This document shows positions 1 to 12,484 of a DNA stretch of 64,000 bases, piece by piece (position 1 is the stretch's first letter; each line of letters starts with the position of its first letter). The stretch covers positions 198,779 to 262,778 of the forward strand of contig MNCI01009211.1 in assembly GCA_015680685.1 (NCBI GenBank), read 5' to 3'. Below the pieces are notes generated by a model. It was not told the origin of the DNA and made no database searches. It worked only from the letters and a program-made list of their open reading frames with translations. The translations under genes were made by a program, and so were the position numbers. The stretch comes from Gnetum montanum. Taxonomy: Eukaryota; Streptophyta; Gnetopsida; Gnetales; Gnetaceae.

Positions 1-3000
1 AATTTCATTTTTTAAGGAGGGATATGGCATCCTTCTCTCTACATAATAATATTAATGTCTCAATATTTTATATCTTCTTATATAATTTTTATACTTAGAA
101 TTTTTCTATCTTTTACATCACATTCTATACTTAGTTAAATTTGCAACCTTTTATACTTAGTTGTTTTTCAGTATAAAAACTCCATCATTTGGGAAAGGAA
201 ATGAGATCCTTATTTCACATCATAGTTATACTATTTTAATATTTTATGCTCTTTATCTATATTTTACACTTAATTTTTTTATTCCATCATTCATAGCCTA
301 TTCTACACTTAAATTATTTTCTGATAATTCATACTTTTATTTTTCTTGTGATTTTATGCTTAGCTTTTCTAACATTAAAAACTTTACTTTTTCATTATTC
401 CTTGCCATGTGTGAGAGGCTATATCCATGTTTGGTTAGAGGATTCATGTCACTTCATTTCATAATTGATACCATATCGAGGGTTACATTGATTTGAAGAC
501 CATTTATGATCACACACTAACTATCATTGTCGAGGTGTAAAGAACACTTCTTTAGGTACATTGTCTTTATCTACAACCCACACAAGATGCATTCTCAATC
601 AAGATCCTCATTAAATCCAAGTTGATCATCATATAAAGTAAGATAGATATGATGCTTCAAGATGGGATGAAGTTCTTCAGTAAATTTTTGCCTCTATCCC
701 AAGTATCTATGGTCTTAGTAACATAGCTACTAAGCTCTAAAAATCATGCATCATACTGTGCCCCAAACCAACTACACTATTAGAGTCTATAAAACTTCTT
801 CTTTTTGTCATGTGCATACTAAGTAGAAATATATCTACCATTGAAAGAAGTTAGAAAATCTTTTCATGGGACCATTTGCTCCATTTATCCTTTGGCCTAC
901 TCCTTAGATTACCACTAACATTTAGCATTGCTTGTCATTTGATAAGATGTTAACCTAGTTTGCTACACTAGAATATAATCCATCAAATTAAATTTCTTTC
1001 TCAACTTCATAATTTACTCTATCATCATAGTGGAATACTCTATGCCAAAAAATGTTGGAGTGCCTAACTTATAGAATGATTTAACTAACTTTCTAATAAT
1101 TAGTTAGTTAAGTAACCATTTATCATCATCAACAATAGCACTACTACTGCTACCACTACTAATCTCTCTAATAATTAGACCACCTACTTCATTGCCACTA
1201 CCATTCACAAAATTCTAAATAGCTATAGAAGGTGGAGTAGTACTTATCCTAGTCATATATTGTAAGGCGACTATATCATTTACCCAGCCAAATCCATCTA
1301 AGCTTCACTAGCTTCTTAACTTACTGGTTGCACCTAATTGATTGTCAATGTTTCTACTTATGTACTTGAAGGTACTTGATTCTCATCAATACAATGACCC
1401 TTGCCATCCAATCTCTACTTGTCTGACATAAATAATACTTGCAATCATAGAGGTAAGTACCAAAACATTCTATGATAATTGGAGTGACCTCCTTTGATAT
1501 CACTCTATAATACCCAATATTAGTAACTAAAGCCCAACTCAAGAATGAACTATAATATAATAAAAAACACAATTGGAGCACATAAAACACATTAACATAT
1601 TGTAAGCATACAACAGAAAGCCATGAATCACATCTTAAAAACCTTGTAATACTGCACACATTATAAGCATGCATCAAATATCATATACCAACCATCACGA
1701 GCTACATAGCATCCTTAAAATGTCATATCATGTATGTAAGTTCATAAAAAACTAACCAAACATCATATCCATCAAGCCTAGTCATCATTTCATATTAGAA
1801 AATATGTTCAAAAAATAAACTTATCCATATGAACATCATATATACTATAAAGACAATTGAGTCTCATGGACCATCTAAACCAATGCCATCAGTAAACACA
1901 TTAATCTCTCAAATAATTAATATATTAGAAATTGTAAAAACATGGATCCAAGATCACTATCACCTTCCTTGGACCTACTAGCCTCTTGAACTCTCAGCTC
2001 CATCATCTACATGAAAATGGGATTAGTACAAAACTAAGTGAAAGTTGTTACACATTCCTTAAGGGTGGGCAATTTGATGCTATGTTTGAGGCGAGCTATG
2101 AAGAAGCTATTGAGGAACCTGCAATAGGGTTAGTATATGTAACACCCTAATGTTTCAAACCTAGGATCTTAGATTTGTATTTATTTTCTTATACTTGGTT
2201 CTTTAGCATAAGGGTATATTTAATATATTAAGCTAATAATATAGTATAATTTACTAGCGATTTATGTTAATACATTCTAATTTATCTTTTATACTTATGC
2301 TTATGATTATGAATCTTGAGGTTTGAACTCTAGACTCAATGTTTACATGTACCAACATTTGTTACATCATGATATATTTGCTATAAGCTTGTGTATGATC
2401 CTTTGGAACTCTTGGTAAGCTTACATGTTTCATTATTTCTCGATATTATGTTTCTTAGGGTTTTGACATTGGATCTTGCTCTTATTACATGTTTGAAATA
2501 ATATTTTTTATAATATTTTTATTATTTCATGGTATTTACTAATGCTTGATACCTCATATGAAGAATATGTTGGAAGAATGGTAGTGGTTCATTATTGGTA
2601 TTTTTTAATATTTTATTTAAATTATATATTTATGTTATTCTCTTTTGAAATAATGTAAGAATATGGTTATGAGACATGTTAAATAAATATTTGGGGCTTA
2701 TTCCAATTATCCTTTTATTTTATCTTGGAACTCATTTTTGAACATGAGAATTATTATAGTATTCTTTTAGAGACTTTAACTCACTGGTTGACCATTAGAT
2801 ACTTGTGTGGATAAATATTATTAACTCTTTTTCATTGGTATTTTCTACATCTCATTGGTAACATTGGCTCTCTTAATATCAATGGTACTTTATTCTTTCT
2901 TTCATAATCTTGCTTCTAGATGTGCTTGGCAAATTTCTTGATGAATATTAAATCTGAACATGTTCTTGTTTAGTGAAGCTTATATATCAACTAATCTTTT

Positions 3001-3230
3001 AAGGTAGAGGAAATATTCTTAATTCCATCAATTTCGATAAATAACTTTCCTTTATGTACATGATTTCTAGTATGACGGTTTGATTCTCTAATCATACTAT
3101 ATATGTTATTGAACTAATTCTAATTTAATGATTAATTTGTAATTTTCCATTTTTGTAAATTTCTACTTTGCACATCATGCTCATCTTTCTCCTATGATAC
3201 CTTCTTCTTCTGATGAAAAGCACACATTTT
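1..3230. other. Intergenic DNA, no recognisable gene
   Basis: AT-rich sequence with frequent stops in all frames. The open frames at 161-496 (+) and 1354-1677 (-) have low-complexity hydrophobic translations, no motif and no codon structure, so I treat them as chance. A string TGTAACACCC at about 2136 resembles the start of some plant LTRs, but I found no matching second end. I see no RNA gene here. Confidence 0.6.
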
Positions 3231-3235
3231 GGATT

Positions 3236-4056
3236 TGATGAATCACATTTTTCATCTGCTCCAACACCAGGTATCTAATGTCAAAGCCCAGATGCAATGT
3301 CAAATATCTGATGTTGCGGGATATGTGCCAGCCTATAAATATAGCGCTTGGGCTTATGATTTGGCATTAGTTTTTCATAGTTTTTTAATCAAAGTAGCAA
3401 AGCTCTTGTAGTTTGTTTTCTCCAAAGTTAGAATATTTTTTGAGTGCCCGCAGCAAGAGTCTAAGTGTGTATGGATCTTTGTTTGAACATTGATGTACCT
3501 GAGCATAGCAGTGTGATGGGAATAAAAATGAACTCTTTTGATAATCCTTGTAGCATTGAGAATAGATTAATGTTTCCTTTAATGCACTTTACTTCCATGC
3601 ACTTTACTTTTATGCATTTAAATTAAGCAATTAATTTCTAGTTGTTAATGAACACAAGCATGACCACTTCAAGCATACTTATAGTGCTTGTTAACCTAGC
3701 AACACTTAATGTTTGGTAGCCTAGTAGTGCCATATGTGTTTAGGAAAGTGGGATGGATACTTGTGTTAGGCTAGCTAGGCTAGTTAGATCTTATTTTCCA
3801 CTATTCATTAGCTTAGTCAATTTATCTTTTTATCATCATTAGGAGTAGCATAGAATTAGACAACATCATATGCCTCACTTTGGACTAAACCATACATGAC
3901 AAAGCTACCCCTAGTCCAAGTGGGAAGATAGTGGACTATAATCAAAGCCTAATGATCTAGATACCACAACTAGTTCCATCCATAGAATTTGACTAGATCA
4001 TGCGTGAATGCATGTGATTCATATGGTTGGGTGTAGGGGTACCTTGTCACTCATTA
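3236..4056 (+). mobile_element. Solo LTR of the element A family
   Basis: It starts TGATGAATCA and ends TCATTA (an eroded TCATCA). It is flanked on both sides by the 5-bp duplication GGATT (3231-3235 and 4057-4061), which fixes both ends. A TATAAATA box lies at 3334-3341. Downstream come the same blocks as in element A: 'gcttggg', 'aaagctcttgtagtttg', an AATAAA signal near 3530, and the terminal 'ggttgggtgtaggggtacc'. No internal domain is present, so it most likely arose by recombination between the two LTRs of a full element. The translation at 3229-3411 is not a gene. Confidence 0.93.
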
Positions 4057-4449
4057 GGATTTGTATGGGCATGTTTGACATGCAATAAAGCTTAGGAAAA
4101 TGATTGAAATACATTAAACATGATTTCTGGCAGAGGCAACTAATATAGTGGTTGGTGCTTCATGATTAATCCTCATGTTGCAATCAATATCAAGCCTAGT
4201 TTTAGACTAGTGGTGAGGAGCTAGGACCAAGGATAGCTATAGTATTGATACTAGTGATAATAGTCAAATTAGAAATCATCTTCAAATTTCCATAAGTGCA
4301 AATAAGTAAGTCAATTACTACTTTTCATTCAAATATGTATGCCTTAGCATTTGGGTATTTGGAAATACCATTAAGAACTAAAAGATGAAAACATTATTCC
4401 CAAGAGATTAATTCTTGATCAAATCTATTTGTACAAATATCAAGAGAAA

Positions 4450-5700
4450 TATGAGTGTCTTCATCATTTATTAAATAATTGAGAGATTTTTTCATGCTAG
4501 TCTAAAACTGAAACTTATTTAGAAGTAATACATGAATTAAAACATCCATATATAATTACTTTTCCAATATGAGCAATTTCAATAATATCATTTACTAAAT
4601 ATTAAAAAGGATGTTATTTGGATATTTCTGCATCATCATAAATGGAGGATTTTCTGGAAGCAAAGTAAAATAAAGCAAGAAAGATAGTGTTTGCTAATGT
4701 TGTAATTTTTAATCATACACATTACTTATGATTATCAATTTTATAGTAGCCTACATGATGCATATACTCATCTATCAAATATGCAATACTCAAAGAGACT
4801 CTTCTTCACTTACCTATTTTATTATTTTTAATGAAATATTTTTTAAAACTTGGAATATAAAACTAGGTAGAATCTCCTGTCGCCCAAGTTTCAAGTAATC
4901 TAAAATTGTCAAATGCAACAAAAAATTTTATGTTACATATAGCCACTACTTTACTAGTAATTAATCCTTCAATATCTAGATAACCATAGTGTAAATCTTC
5001 TTTCCATTTTTTAAAATTTTTTTAACATACCTTGTATTGGTGTGAGTTGTAGTATTTTTTGTATTTAAATATTGCACCATTACAGCCTCTTAAGCTACTA
5101 CTTTTTTTCCATTTCTCAACATACTTTGCCAATTCACATTTGGTCAAGTCTTTGTTTACCTAGATTATATAATCACATGGATGCTAACAATACTCCCAAA
5201 TTTACTCTTTAGCTTCTAAAGTACCAAATTTCACAATAATAGTGCAGATTCTAAGCTTCTTTCCCTACTCATAAGGCCTTTTTAATTAGTTGTTCAATGA
5301 TGAACATCTTTTTTTCACCATGTCCTTTATTATTTCTATCATATATTTACTTTTAAACTCATCTACTCCAACAAATCTAAGGTTTAAGAACCTATATTAT
5401 TTTTCTTTTTCTTCTTTTAGTGTTCATGAAATTGCTTTCTCCATATCTAGGTGCTTCAAATTACTTTGTGCCTCTTAATCTACATTGTCCTATCCTATAC
5501 GCTTACCTTCAATATCTTTTAGTCAATGCAAAAATCTTTTCATTTTGACTAATAACCTTAGTCAATGCAAAATCTCTTCATTTATTTGTTTGTACAAAAT
5601 TTCTGTATTGTGTGCTTCTAACTATTTATTTCAATCTTTTAACTATGTGATATGGATGATCACTTCCTTGATTGATGCAAATTTGACTAATAGATTTAGG
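4450..5700 (-). pseudogene. Unidentified degenerate coding-like stretch
   Basis: Read on the minus strand, about 4800-5200 gives a fairly open translation with few stops and ordinary amino-acid composition. It includes segments such as KCELAKYVEKWKKSSSLRG, LDIEGLITSKVVAICN and FVAFDNFRLLETWATGDST. A GTAAGTGA donor-like site follows at about 4815-4822 on the minus strand. I do not recognise the family. It could be an exon remnant of a host gene or a piece of transposon protein. A translated search with these peptides would settle it. The rest of the interval is AT-rich without clear features. Confidence 0.25.
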
Positions 5701-5720
5701 TTTGCCCTAGGTATCTTTGT

Positions 5721-6554
5721 TGATGAGCGACGAGGTACCCCTACGCTCAACCATACAAATACAAGCATTTCATGCATGATCTGGTCGAATTCCAAGGACT
5801 AAGTTCTTACGCGCCCTTGTGGAACAAGGACGAATTGGTTTATCATTGTCTTCCCAACCTTACCTGTATGTCACAACTGTATGGTTAAGTAAGCTTGAGG
5901 CATATGATTTTTATAGCTTTTATGTTTCTATTTCCTACGCTAGTAGGGAAGGAGAGAGGTAACTAATTGACTAATTTAACTTAACTACTCATTATCTAAG
6001 TTCTAACTAATCCTAACACCAGCATCCGTTCCCACTTGCTGTATACATCCTGAACTAGTGCAACATTGCTGGGATTACCAAACGCTAATCATTACTAGGT
6101 TACCAAGGATTACACGCATGCTTGAAGTGGTTGTGCTTGTGTAATTTAATGATTTTCTTAATTGATCAAAATGAATTGATGTGCGAATAACATAAATGTA
6201 AAGTGCATAAAATAAATTAAAATAAAATAAATAAATGCATAAGAAAATAAAATAAAAGAAATGTGTAAGAAAAAAAATCTCAAGTGCTGCAAGGATGAAT
6301 CAAAGAGCTCATCTTTATTACCAACACAATGGTGTGCACAGGTACATCAATGCTTGAATAAAGATCCATCCACACTTTGACCTCCTACTGCAGGCACTTG
6401 GAAAATACTGTAACTTTCAAATAGATTACAAGAGTTTTGATACTTGACTACCAAAATAATTCCTCCCCAATTGTGCATCTGAGCATTGTATTTATAGGCT
6501 TGGGAGCAACTACTCTAATAATTAGAATAACTGCTAGAGTAACTGCTTTCATCA
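5721..6554 (-). repeat. 3' LTR of E1
   Basis: 834 bp, ends TGATGAG and TTTCATCA on the plus strand. The minus-strand TATAAATA box is the complement of 6489-6496. An AATAAA signal is the complement of 6314-6319. Upstream of the TATA box there is a single copy of the palindromic block with 'ctaataattag' (about 6513-6523), whereas the partner LTR has about five. Confidence 0.95.
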
Positions 6555-6563
6555 TACCCCCAT
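6555..6563 (-). other. Polypurine tract of E1
   Basis: Reads ATGGGGGTA on the minus strand, directly before the 3' LTR. The same G-rich tract sits before the 3' LTR in A, B and C, which supports its role as the plus-strand DNA primer. Confidence 0.8.
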
Positions 6564-8333
6564 GACTGAATGAAAGCACGTCCTCGAGCTCCTTACAAAA
6601 TATTGGGAAGGTATGGGACTATTGACTAATTAACAACTGATGGTGGAATGGGATGACTGACTTAACATCCCTAGTGAATGGATCAATAAGCATATTACAA
6701 CATTAGTGTTCATGACCATTGTGGTGAACACTTATATATAAATGACATCCAAGCCTTTATTTGGTAGTTTGAAGAGAAAGAGAAAGATAGAATATGAAGT
6801 GTGTTGCCGCCAATGTCAAGATTGTGCCTTCTGTTGTTTATCCATAGCCACCCCACCAAACTTGCTCCTTTTGTAAATGCTCTAGTTTCGGTCCATCCTG
6901 AGTGCTTCCTCCAAGCCTAGTCCATTGTTTGTATGATCACCATCTGCACACACAATAGAATCACAAATGAGAAAGGATAGATAATCCATAATGTAGTTGA
7001 TACCTTACCTCGATATGAAGTGCATTGGCTAAGTTGTGGTTATGGCATAAACTGGTTCGGAGATTTATCACTAGAAACTACCCAAGGTGTAGGGGTTAGG
7101 TAATTAGTAAAATGGAAAAATTTGTGCTAGGGCCCCCATGACCAAGAGCAAACCTCTAGTAGCTATAAGATGGAAAAACTTGAGGAACAAGAAAGATGAA
7201 AAATATCAACGATAATGCCAATAAAATGGATGTCATGGATGGGGATGAAACAAGAAATGATTGATTGTAGGAAATGTGTAAGGAAAAGTAGTTAATAATT
7301 GCACCAAAAAAGGAATGCCACTGGGTCCTCCTCAAAGAAGGCTCATGCCTTTTATGCCCTGACAAACCACAAACCAAAGAGTCCATAGGCTATAGAAATG
7401 TCATTTGGAAGCAAGAGTTAAAAACTTACCCACAAGAATTCACCAAAGAAAAAAAATGCATCAACCCAAAAATGGACTAATGATAGAACCAAAAATGAGG
7501 TTGAAAGATGGGGAGAAAGATGGAGAGGATAGAATGGAATGGAATCCCAAGAACAAGGTTGTGTAAAGTCCCTTGTGTATTTTATGGTTAATGTGATTGA
7601 GTAGAACTCATCCCAAATCTAGACTCAAAAAAACCACATCTAGTGACCTTGCATCAACACACTTGACCAATCCATCCTCTTGAAGCACATAAGAATTTTT
7701 TCACAAAAAGCCACCACCATTTTGAGAAGAGCAAGATGGAAAAGCAACAAGCAATAAAGGGCCTTAGTTAGAGGGAACCTTCAGGCATGGGTAACATGTC
7801 TTTCCAATTCCATAACCAATGCTTGTAGCCCATATTACTTTAGTATGTCTAAGGGGTGTACTTTGAATTCTCACACCTTTTTTTTTTTTTTTGCATGAGA
7901 ACCACACCATGCAAAGAATTATTTTTATTCAATCAGCTTCCCAATTTTTGAACAATGTCAGAATGGCGGAAAATCCAAGAAAAAGCATCCAAGAACCCCA
8001 AGAGAATGGCCAGCACAAATGCATCAAATCCCCTTGAAGTCACACCCTTTTCATCCTTTGATTCTTTCCTTGTTTTGAAAAGTACCCAACCACCAATTAA
8101 TTAAAAGTTTACTTAGAAAAAGAGGGACTGTACAATTCCAACCCAAAGGAGACCATAGAGTTGTATGGATGAGTGGACGGTGTGGACTCATTGCCTGTTT
8201 TACCAAAAGAACCATACCTTAATATTAGCATCATAATTCAAAGGTAAAAACCAAACATTATTAATCAATATGATATAATTCAATTCACCATCATGAGCAC
8301 TTATTGGATGACGAATAAGAGTAAATCTAGAAA
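6564..8333 (-). other. Non-coding tail of E1 between integrase and 3' LTR
   Basis: About 1.8 kb without a supported frame, yet alignable by eye to the tails of A (46420-48350) and B (37180-39200). Shared blocks include the 'aagggccttagttagaggg' block near 7757 and the 'accacaccatgcaaag' block near 7900. A splice-acceptor-like GCAG (minus strand, 6944-6947) is followed by a segment that matches the one after the equivalent site in A. The short frame at 7156-7386 is not conserved. Confidence 0.6.
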
Positions 8334-8499
8334 TCAAAAAAATGTAAAAATATGAATGATGGTGTAAAACAAAAATAAGAAAAGTTGGAAAAATGTGTAA
8401 AACAAAAATGTGTGAATCAAAGATGTGTAAAACAAAAATTCAAAAAGAATTGAGGGCCTGATATGGTTAGCATAGGTAGCCATCTCCCCATGACTGAGT

Positions 8500-9397
8500 T
8501 GGAAGGAGAAGATCTGAAATGGTGAGCAAGGTTGTCCACTAATAGAGGTAGCATGTGTACTAGCTGTCCTAAGCTCATGAAAAGGTTTGGTTTGTTGCAC
8601 GTTGACCAATAGTTTCTTGTCTGGGCTCTTAGGTTTGTATATTGTCATGGCCCTTGAAGAAAAAGTTGCGTAAATAATATAAGGTCCTTTCCATAGTGTT
8701 TGAAATTTAGTATGTTATGGCACATGTGTGGGATTCTAGTAGAGAACCTTATCTCTCATTTGATATTTAAATTTCCTAATCCTTAGGTCATGACGTTGCT
8801 TATTGAATGCCTTGTGCAATTTTTTAGATGAAAGGGTAGCTAGTCGATTTTCATCTAGCAAATTGAGGGTTACTAACCACTGTTTCTGTGCTAGGTCAAG
8901 GTCAAGGTTGAGGTCACATGTTGAGGATAGTGTACAAAGCTCAATTTGAATGGAAAGAGTTGGTAATTTACCGTACACTAACTCATAGGAAGAGTAGCAT
9001 GTATGGAGTTTCCATGTGGAGTGGTATGCCCAAAGAGCATCATTCAATTTAGTGCTCCAGTATTTCCTAAACTTGCTAATAGTTCTTGTCAATATTTTTG
9101 TAATCTCCCTATTGGTGACTTCAACTTGACCGTTCGCTTAGGGGTGGTATGGTGTTGTTAGTTTGTGTTCAACCCCTTAGTGTTGCATTAATTTCTAAAA
9201 AGTTGCATCAGTAAAGTGCATACCATTATCTGAAATAAGTGCACACGGCATACCAAACCTGTTTATGATTTGTTGTTGAATAAATCATGTAGCTATAAAT
9301 GATGTACAATCCTTAACAGCAACTGCTTTTGCCCATTTTGTTAGGTAATCAATAACAACAATAATATAAGCTTTTCCATTGGGCATTGGTGTAATTG
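8500..9397 (-). pseudogene. E1 integrase, core and C-terminal part
   Basis: Integrase joins the cDNA into the genome. The frame next to the gap reads NGKAYIIVVIDYLTKWAKA, then the second-aspartate motif ALISDNG, then HKLTTPYHP, then QVEVTN with the catalytic glutamate; a frameshift precedes that last part. The C-terminal stretch at 8500-8760 shows the usual ending with KSPDKKLLVNVQQTKPFHE. The zinc finger and first catalytic aspartate fall in the N run. Stops and a frameshift mark it as dead. Confidence 0.85.
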
Positions 9398-9858
9398 NNN
9401 NNNNNNNNNNNNNNNNNNNNNNNNNNNNNNNNNNNNNNNNNNNNNNNNNNNNNNNNNNNNNNNNNNNNNNNNNNNNNNNNNNNNNNNNNNNNNNNNNNNN
9501 NNNNNNNNNNNNNNNNNNNNNNNNNNNNNNNNNNNNNNNNNNNNNNNNNNNNNNNNNNNNNNNNNNNNNNNNNNNNNNNNNNNNNNNNNNNNNNNNNNNN
9601 NNNNNNNNNNNNNNNNNNNNNNNNNNNNNNNNNNNNNNNNNNNNNNNNNNNNNNNNNNNNNNNNNNNNNNNNNNNNNNNNNNNNNNNNNNNNNNNNNNNN
9701 NNNNNNNNNNNNNNNNNNNNNNNNNNNNNNNNNNNNNNNNNNNNNNNNNNNNNNNNNNNNNNNNNNNNNNNNNNNNNNNNNNNNNNNNNNNNNNNNNNNN
9801 NNNNNNNNNNNNNNNNNNNNNNNNNNNNNNNNNNNNNNNNNNNNNNNNNNNNNNNNNN
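9398..9858. other. Assembly gap (461 N)
   Basis: Runs of N between RNase H and the integrase core of E1. The matching interval in B is about 755 bp (about 35575-36330), so either the gap size is only an estimate or E1 has lost about 300 bp here. Open frames crossing the N run are artefacts. Confidence 0.98.
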
Positions 9859-10890
9859 TGTAGTTAAGTTGTGCACCAACAATACTTCTACTTGCACAGT
9901 GGATGTAAAAAGGATGCTTCTGGTCATCTAACTATGTAAGTATAGCTCCCAAAGCATAGTTGGACACGTCATTCATGGTATGGAATGGTTTGGACCAGTC
10001 AGGAGCTTGTAGAATGGGTGTTTCTACTAGCTTTTTCTTTAAATTTTGGAAAGCTAGTTCACATTCCCTAGTCCATTCGAAAGGTACGTCCCTTTTCGTT
10101 AATTCTATCAGTGGTTTTGAAACCTTTAAAAAGTTCTCAACAAATCTCCTATAGTAGCCAATGCATCCAAGGAATGATCAAATATCTTTGATAGTTTCCA
10201 GTTGATGGGTAATTCCTTGGATAACTTTGATTTTCTCGGGGTCTATCTCTATCCCTATGTGTGAGATTTTGTTCCCTAGTACTATGTCTTCTTGGACCAT
10301 CAAATGGCTTTTTTGCTAGTTGAGCCTCAAATTGGTTTCTATACATCTTTTTAATACTTACTCTAACTAATCCAAGGCTTGATCAAATTTTGCTCCATAA
10401 GTGGAGAAGTTTTCCATAAAGACCTCCACACCATTCCCTATCTACTGTTGGAATATGCTTAGAACTAGTTGTTGAAATGTTGTAGGGGCATTGCACAAGC
10501 CAAACAACATCTATTTGTATGCAAACATTCCCCAAGGACTAGTGAATGTAGTCTTAGCTTGGTCTTCTAGGGCTATTTGTATTTGTTTATATCCATCCAG
10601 AAAACTGTAATAGTCATGCCCTGCGATGGTGTCTAAGACTTGGTCAACAAATGGCAATGGAAAGTGATATTTGAATGTTTCCATATTTAGTAGCCTGAAA
10701 TCTATGCACACCCTCCATTTGCCTCCCTTTTTAGGCATAATAACTATGGGGCTAACCCATTTGCTATCAGTAATAGGGTATAAAAACCCATCCTTGAGAA
10801 GCTGTTCAATTTCTTCCTTAACTACTTGCTTCAACTTAGGGTTCAATCGCCTCTATGGTTGTCTTCAAGGCTTTATGGAGGGGTCAGTGT
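9859..10890 (-). pseudogene. E1 reverse transcriptase and RNase H
   Basis: Makes cDNA from element RNA and removes the RNA strand. 10846-10511 gives an open RT fingers and palm segment: SPIVIMPKKGGKWRVCIDFR, FPLPFVDQVLDTIAG, YYSFLDGY and TTFTSPWGMFAY. Downstream, the FxDD active-site motif is replaced by VFMENFSTYG, so both catalytic aspartates are gone. SFLGCIGYYRRFVENF follows, then an RNase H start with NYALGAIL. Several stops interrupt the frame. Confidence 0.92.
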
Positions 10891-11335
10891 AAATTCTATG
10901 TTGGCATATCCTAGGATCTATTTTAGTTAATTTAGGATATGACCAAGCGAAGGCTTTCAACCATTTATTTATTACCTTCAAAAATTCTTCTTTTTATTGA
11001 GGAGCAAGCTTAGCGTTGATAATTACTGGTTTTTTGTTTTTAAGAAACATGTATTCCATATCGGTGGAAAATGGTTTTAGCTCAAGGGGCTCCTACTTAA
11101 ATTTCTTAGGGATTTCCAACTTCTCCCAATTGATATTTTTAAGGTTAAGACTTGGAAATTGGTGGTGGACTTGCTCTAATGCGTCTATGCTATCGGTGTA
11201 AGCACAAGTCAAACCCTCAGTTGGTTCCATGCATATGACTGAATTGATTTCTTGATCAACTGTCAGCCACTAGGTGTTTTCCTATCATGTGGCTACTGCA
11301 TACAGGCATCTTTGTATGTTAATCACTTGTGCACA

Positions 11336-11793
11336 CTAATTGCATGTAGACAATGCTAAACTTTGAACAAACCATGACCTATGTATGCAATTACACCCTG
11401 TGTCACTGTATGCAATGCATGGAACTTTCTTCTTCTTGATCTTTCTGAATGTATTTTCCTTTGATATTTCTATGGAAAGATCGTGGATTCCTAGGTGTGC
11501 ATTAATGGTTCTTAGCCATGCTCTTCCCATTATGATTGGGAAGTCCCCCTTACCGTTGTTTACCTGAATCACTTGAAAATTAGCTAGGTACAACCACCCA
11601 TACATAGTGGTAACAATGTCTTCCACCAATCCCAATGGGACAGTGATGGACTGGTCATCCAACTCTAGACAGATGTTGCTCTTTTTCAATGGAGGCAGGT
11701 TCCAGGCCTTGTATATTTCTTGAGAAATCAAGTTGACACCAGAATCTAAATCCAAAAGAGCCTTTCATGGTGCATTTCTAGTGATTTGTAAGT
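11336..11793 (-). pseudogene. E1 retropepsin (protease)
   Basis: Aspartic protease that cuts the polyprotein. The catalytic triplet DSG is kept in LLDLDSGVNLIS, followed by ITVPLGLVEDIVTTMYGW and the conserved FPIIMGRAWL near the C-terminus, as in gypsy retropepsins. An in-frame stop lies four residues before the LLDLD segment. Stop-free for 139 codons after the active site. Same arrangement in A, B and C. Confidence 0.88.
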
Positions 11794-12480
11794 ATATTAG
11801 AGGACTCCCAGGATCAAAGAATTTCCTAAGAAGGTGGCCAACTTTGATCCAATTGGTGACAACATGTGTTAGCATGACTGTATGCATTGAGTGCGATGAT
11901 GGGGTTGAAGGGGCCTCCAAAATTTTGATTAATACTAAGGTATCCAAGGAATCAACTACTTGTGATTGCAAGGGCTTGGTTGGACTATTGGTTCTAAAGA
12001 AAGGTCTTTTCTTCATGTGGTTGTTGGAACCAATAGTAGGTCGAGAATTAACAACCCTTGTGGCGTTATGTTGATGCGGCTGGGTAGGGATTTCACCTTG
12101 TATCACGGGAGCAGGTGGTAGTGGAGCTATTAGTGGAAGAGATGAGGCCGAATGAGAAGGATGATATGCTTGCAGAATATTTCCTCTAGAAGAGAGAGTC
12201 CCATAATACTCGTGGGCTTGGTAGTGAGGTTGTGGAGTGACATGACCAATAGAGTCACATGGGGAGATTGGTTGCTGCATGTAATATCCATATGGGTTAG
12301 GTTGTCAGTAAGGATACTGTTGCCTTGGTGGTGGCATTCCCCATGATTGTGGATGCTGTCACTGTTGATATTGCTCAATCAGTTGTGGTGGAGTTCCACT
12401 GGGATAATATGTTAAGGGTTGGTGGAATTTCCTTGGGTTACCTTTAGGATAAGGTAACCTTTGGAGTGTTTGCCTTTTGT
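11794..12480 (-). pseudogene. E1 gag-protease linker
   Basis: Proline- and histidine-rich linker between gag and protease, partly open in two frames (11765-12280 and 12130-12378). It includes the RVVNSRP block that corresponds to RVVNL in B and an HAVxTHVVxNWI-like block (MLTHVVTNWIKVGHLLRKF) that is repeated in B and A directly before the protease. No catalytic domain is expected here. Confidence 0.6.
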
Positions 12481-12484
12481 TTAA

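Noticed and set aside
161-496. 111-codon frame
   Set aside because: Hydrophobic, AT-driven translation without motif; no promoter or neighbour support.
2136-3230. TGTAACACCC string as start of another LTR
   Set aside because: No matching end, duplication, primer site or second copy found.
3229-3411. 60-codon frame
   Set aside because: Lies over the start and TATA region of the solo LTR.
9349-9931. Long frames across the first N run
   Set aside because: N is read as open; no real sequence.
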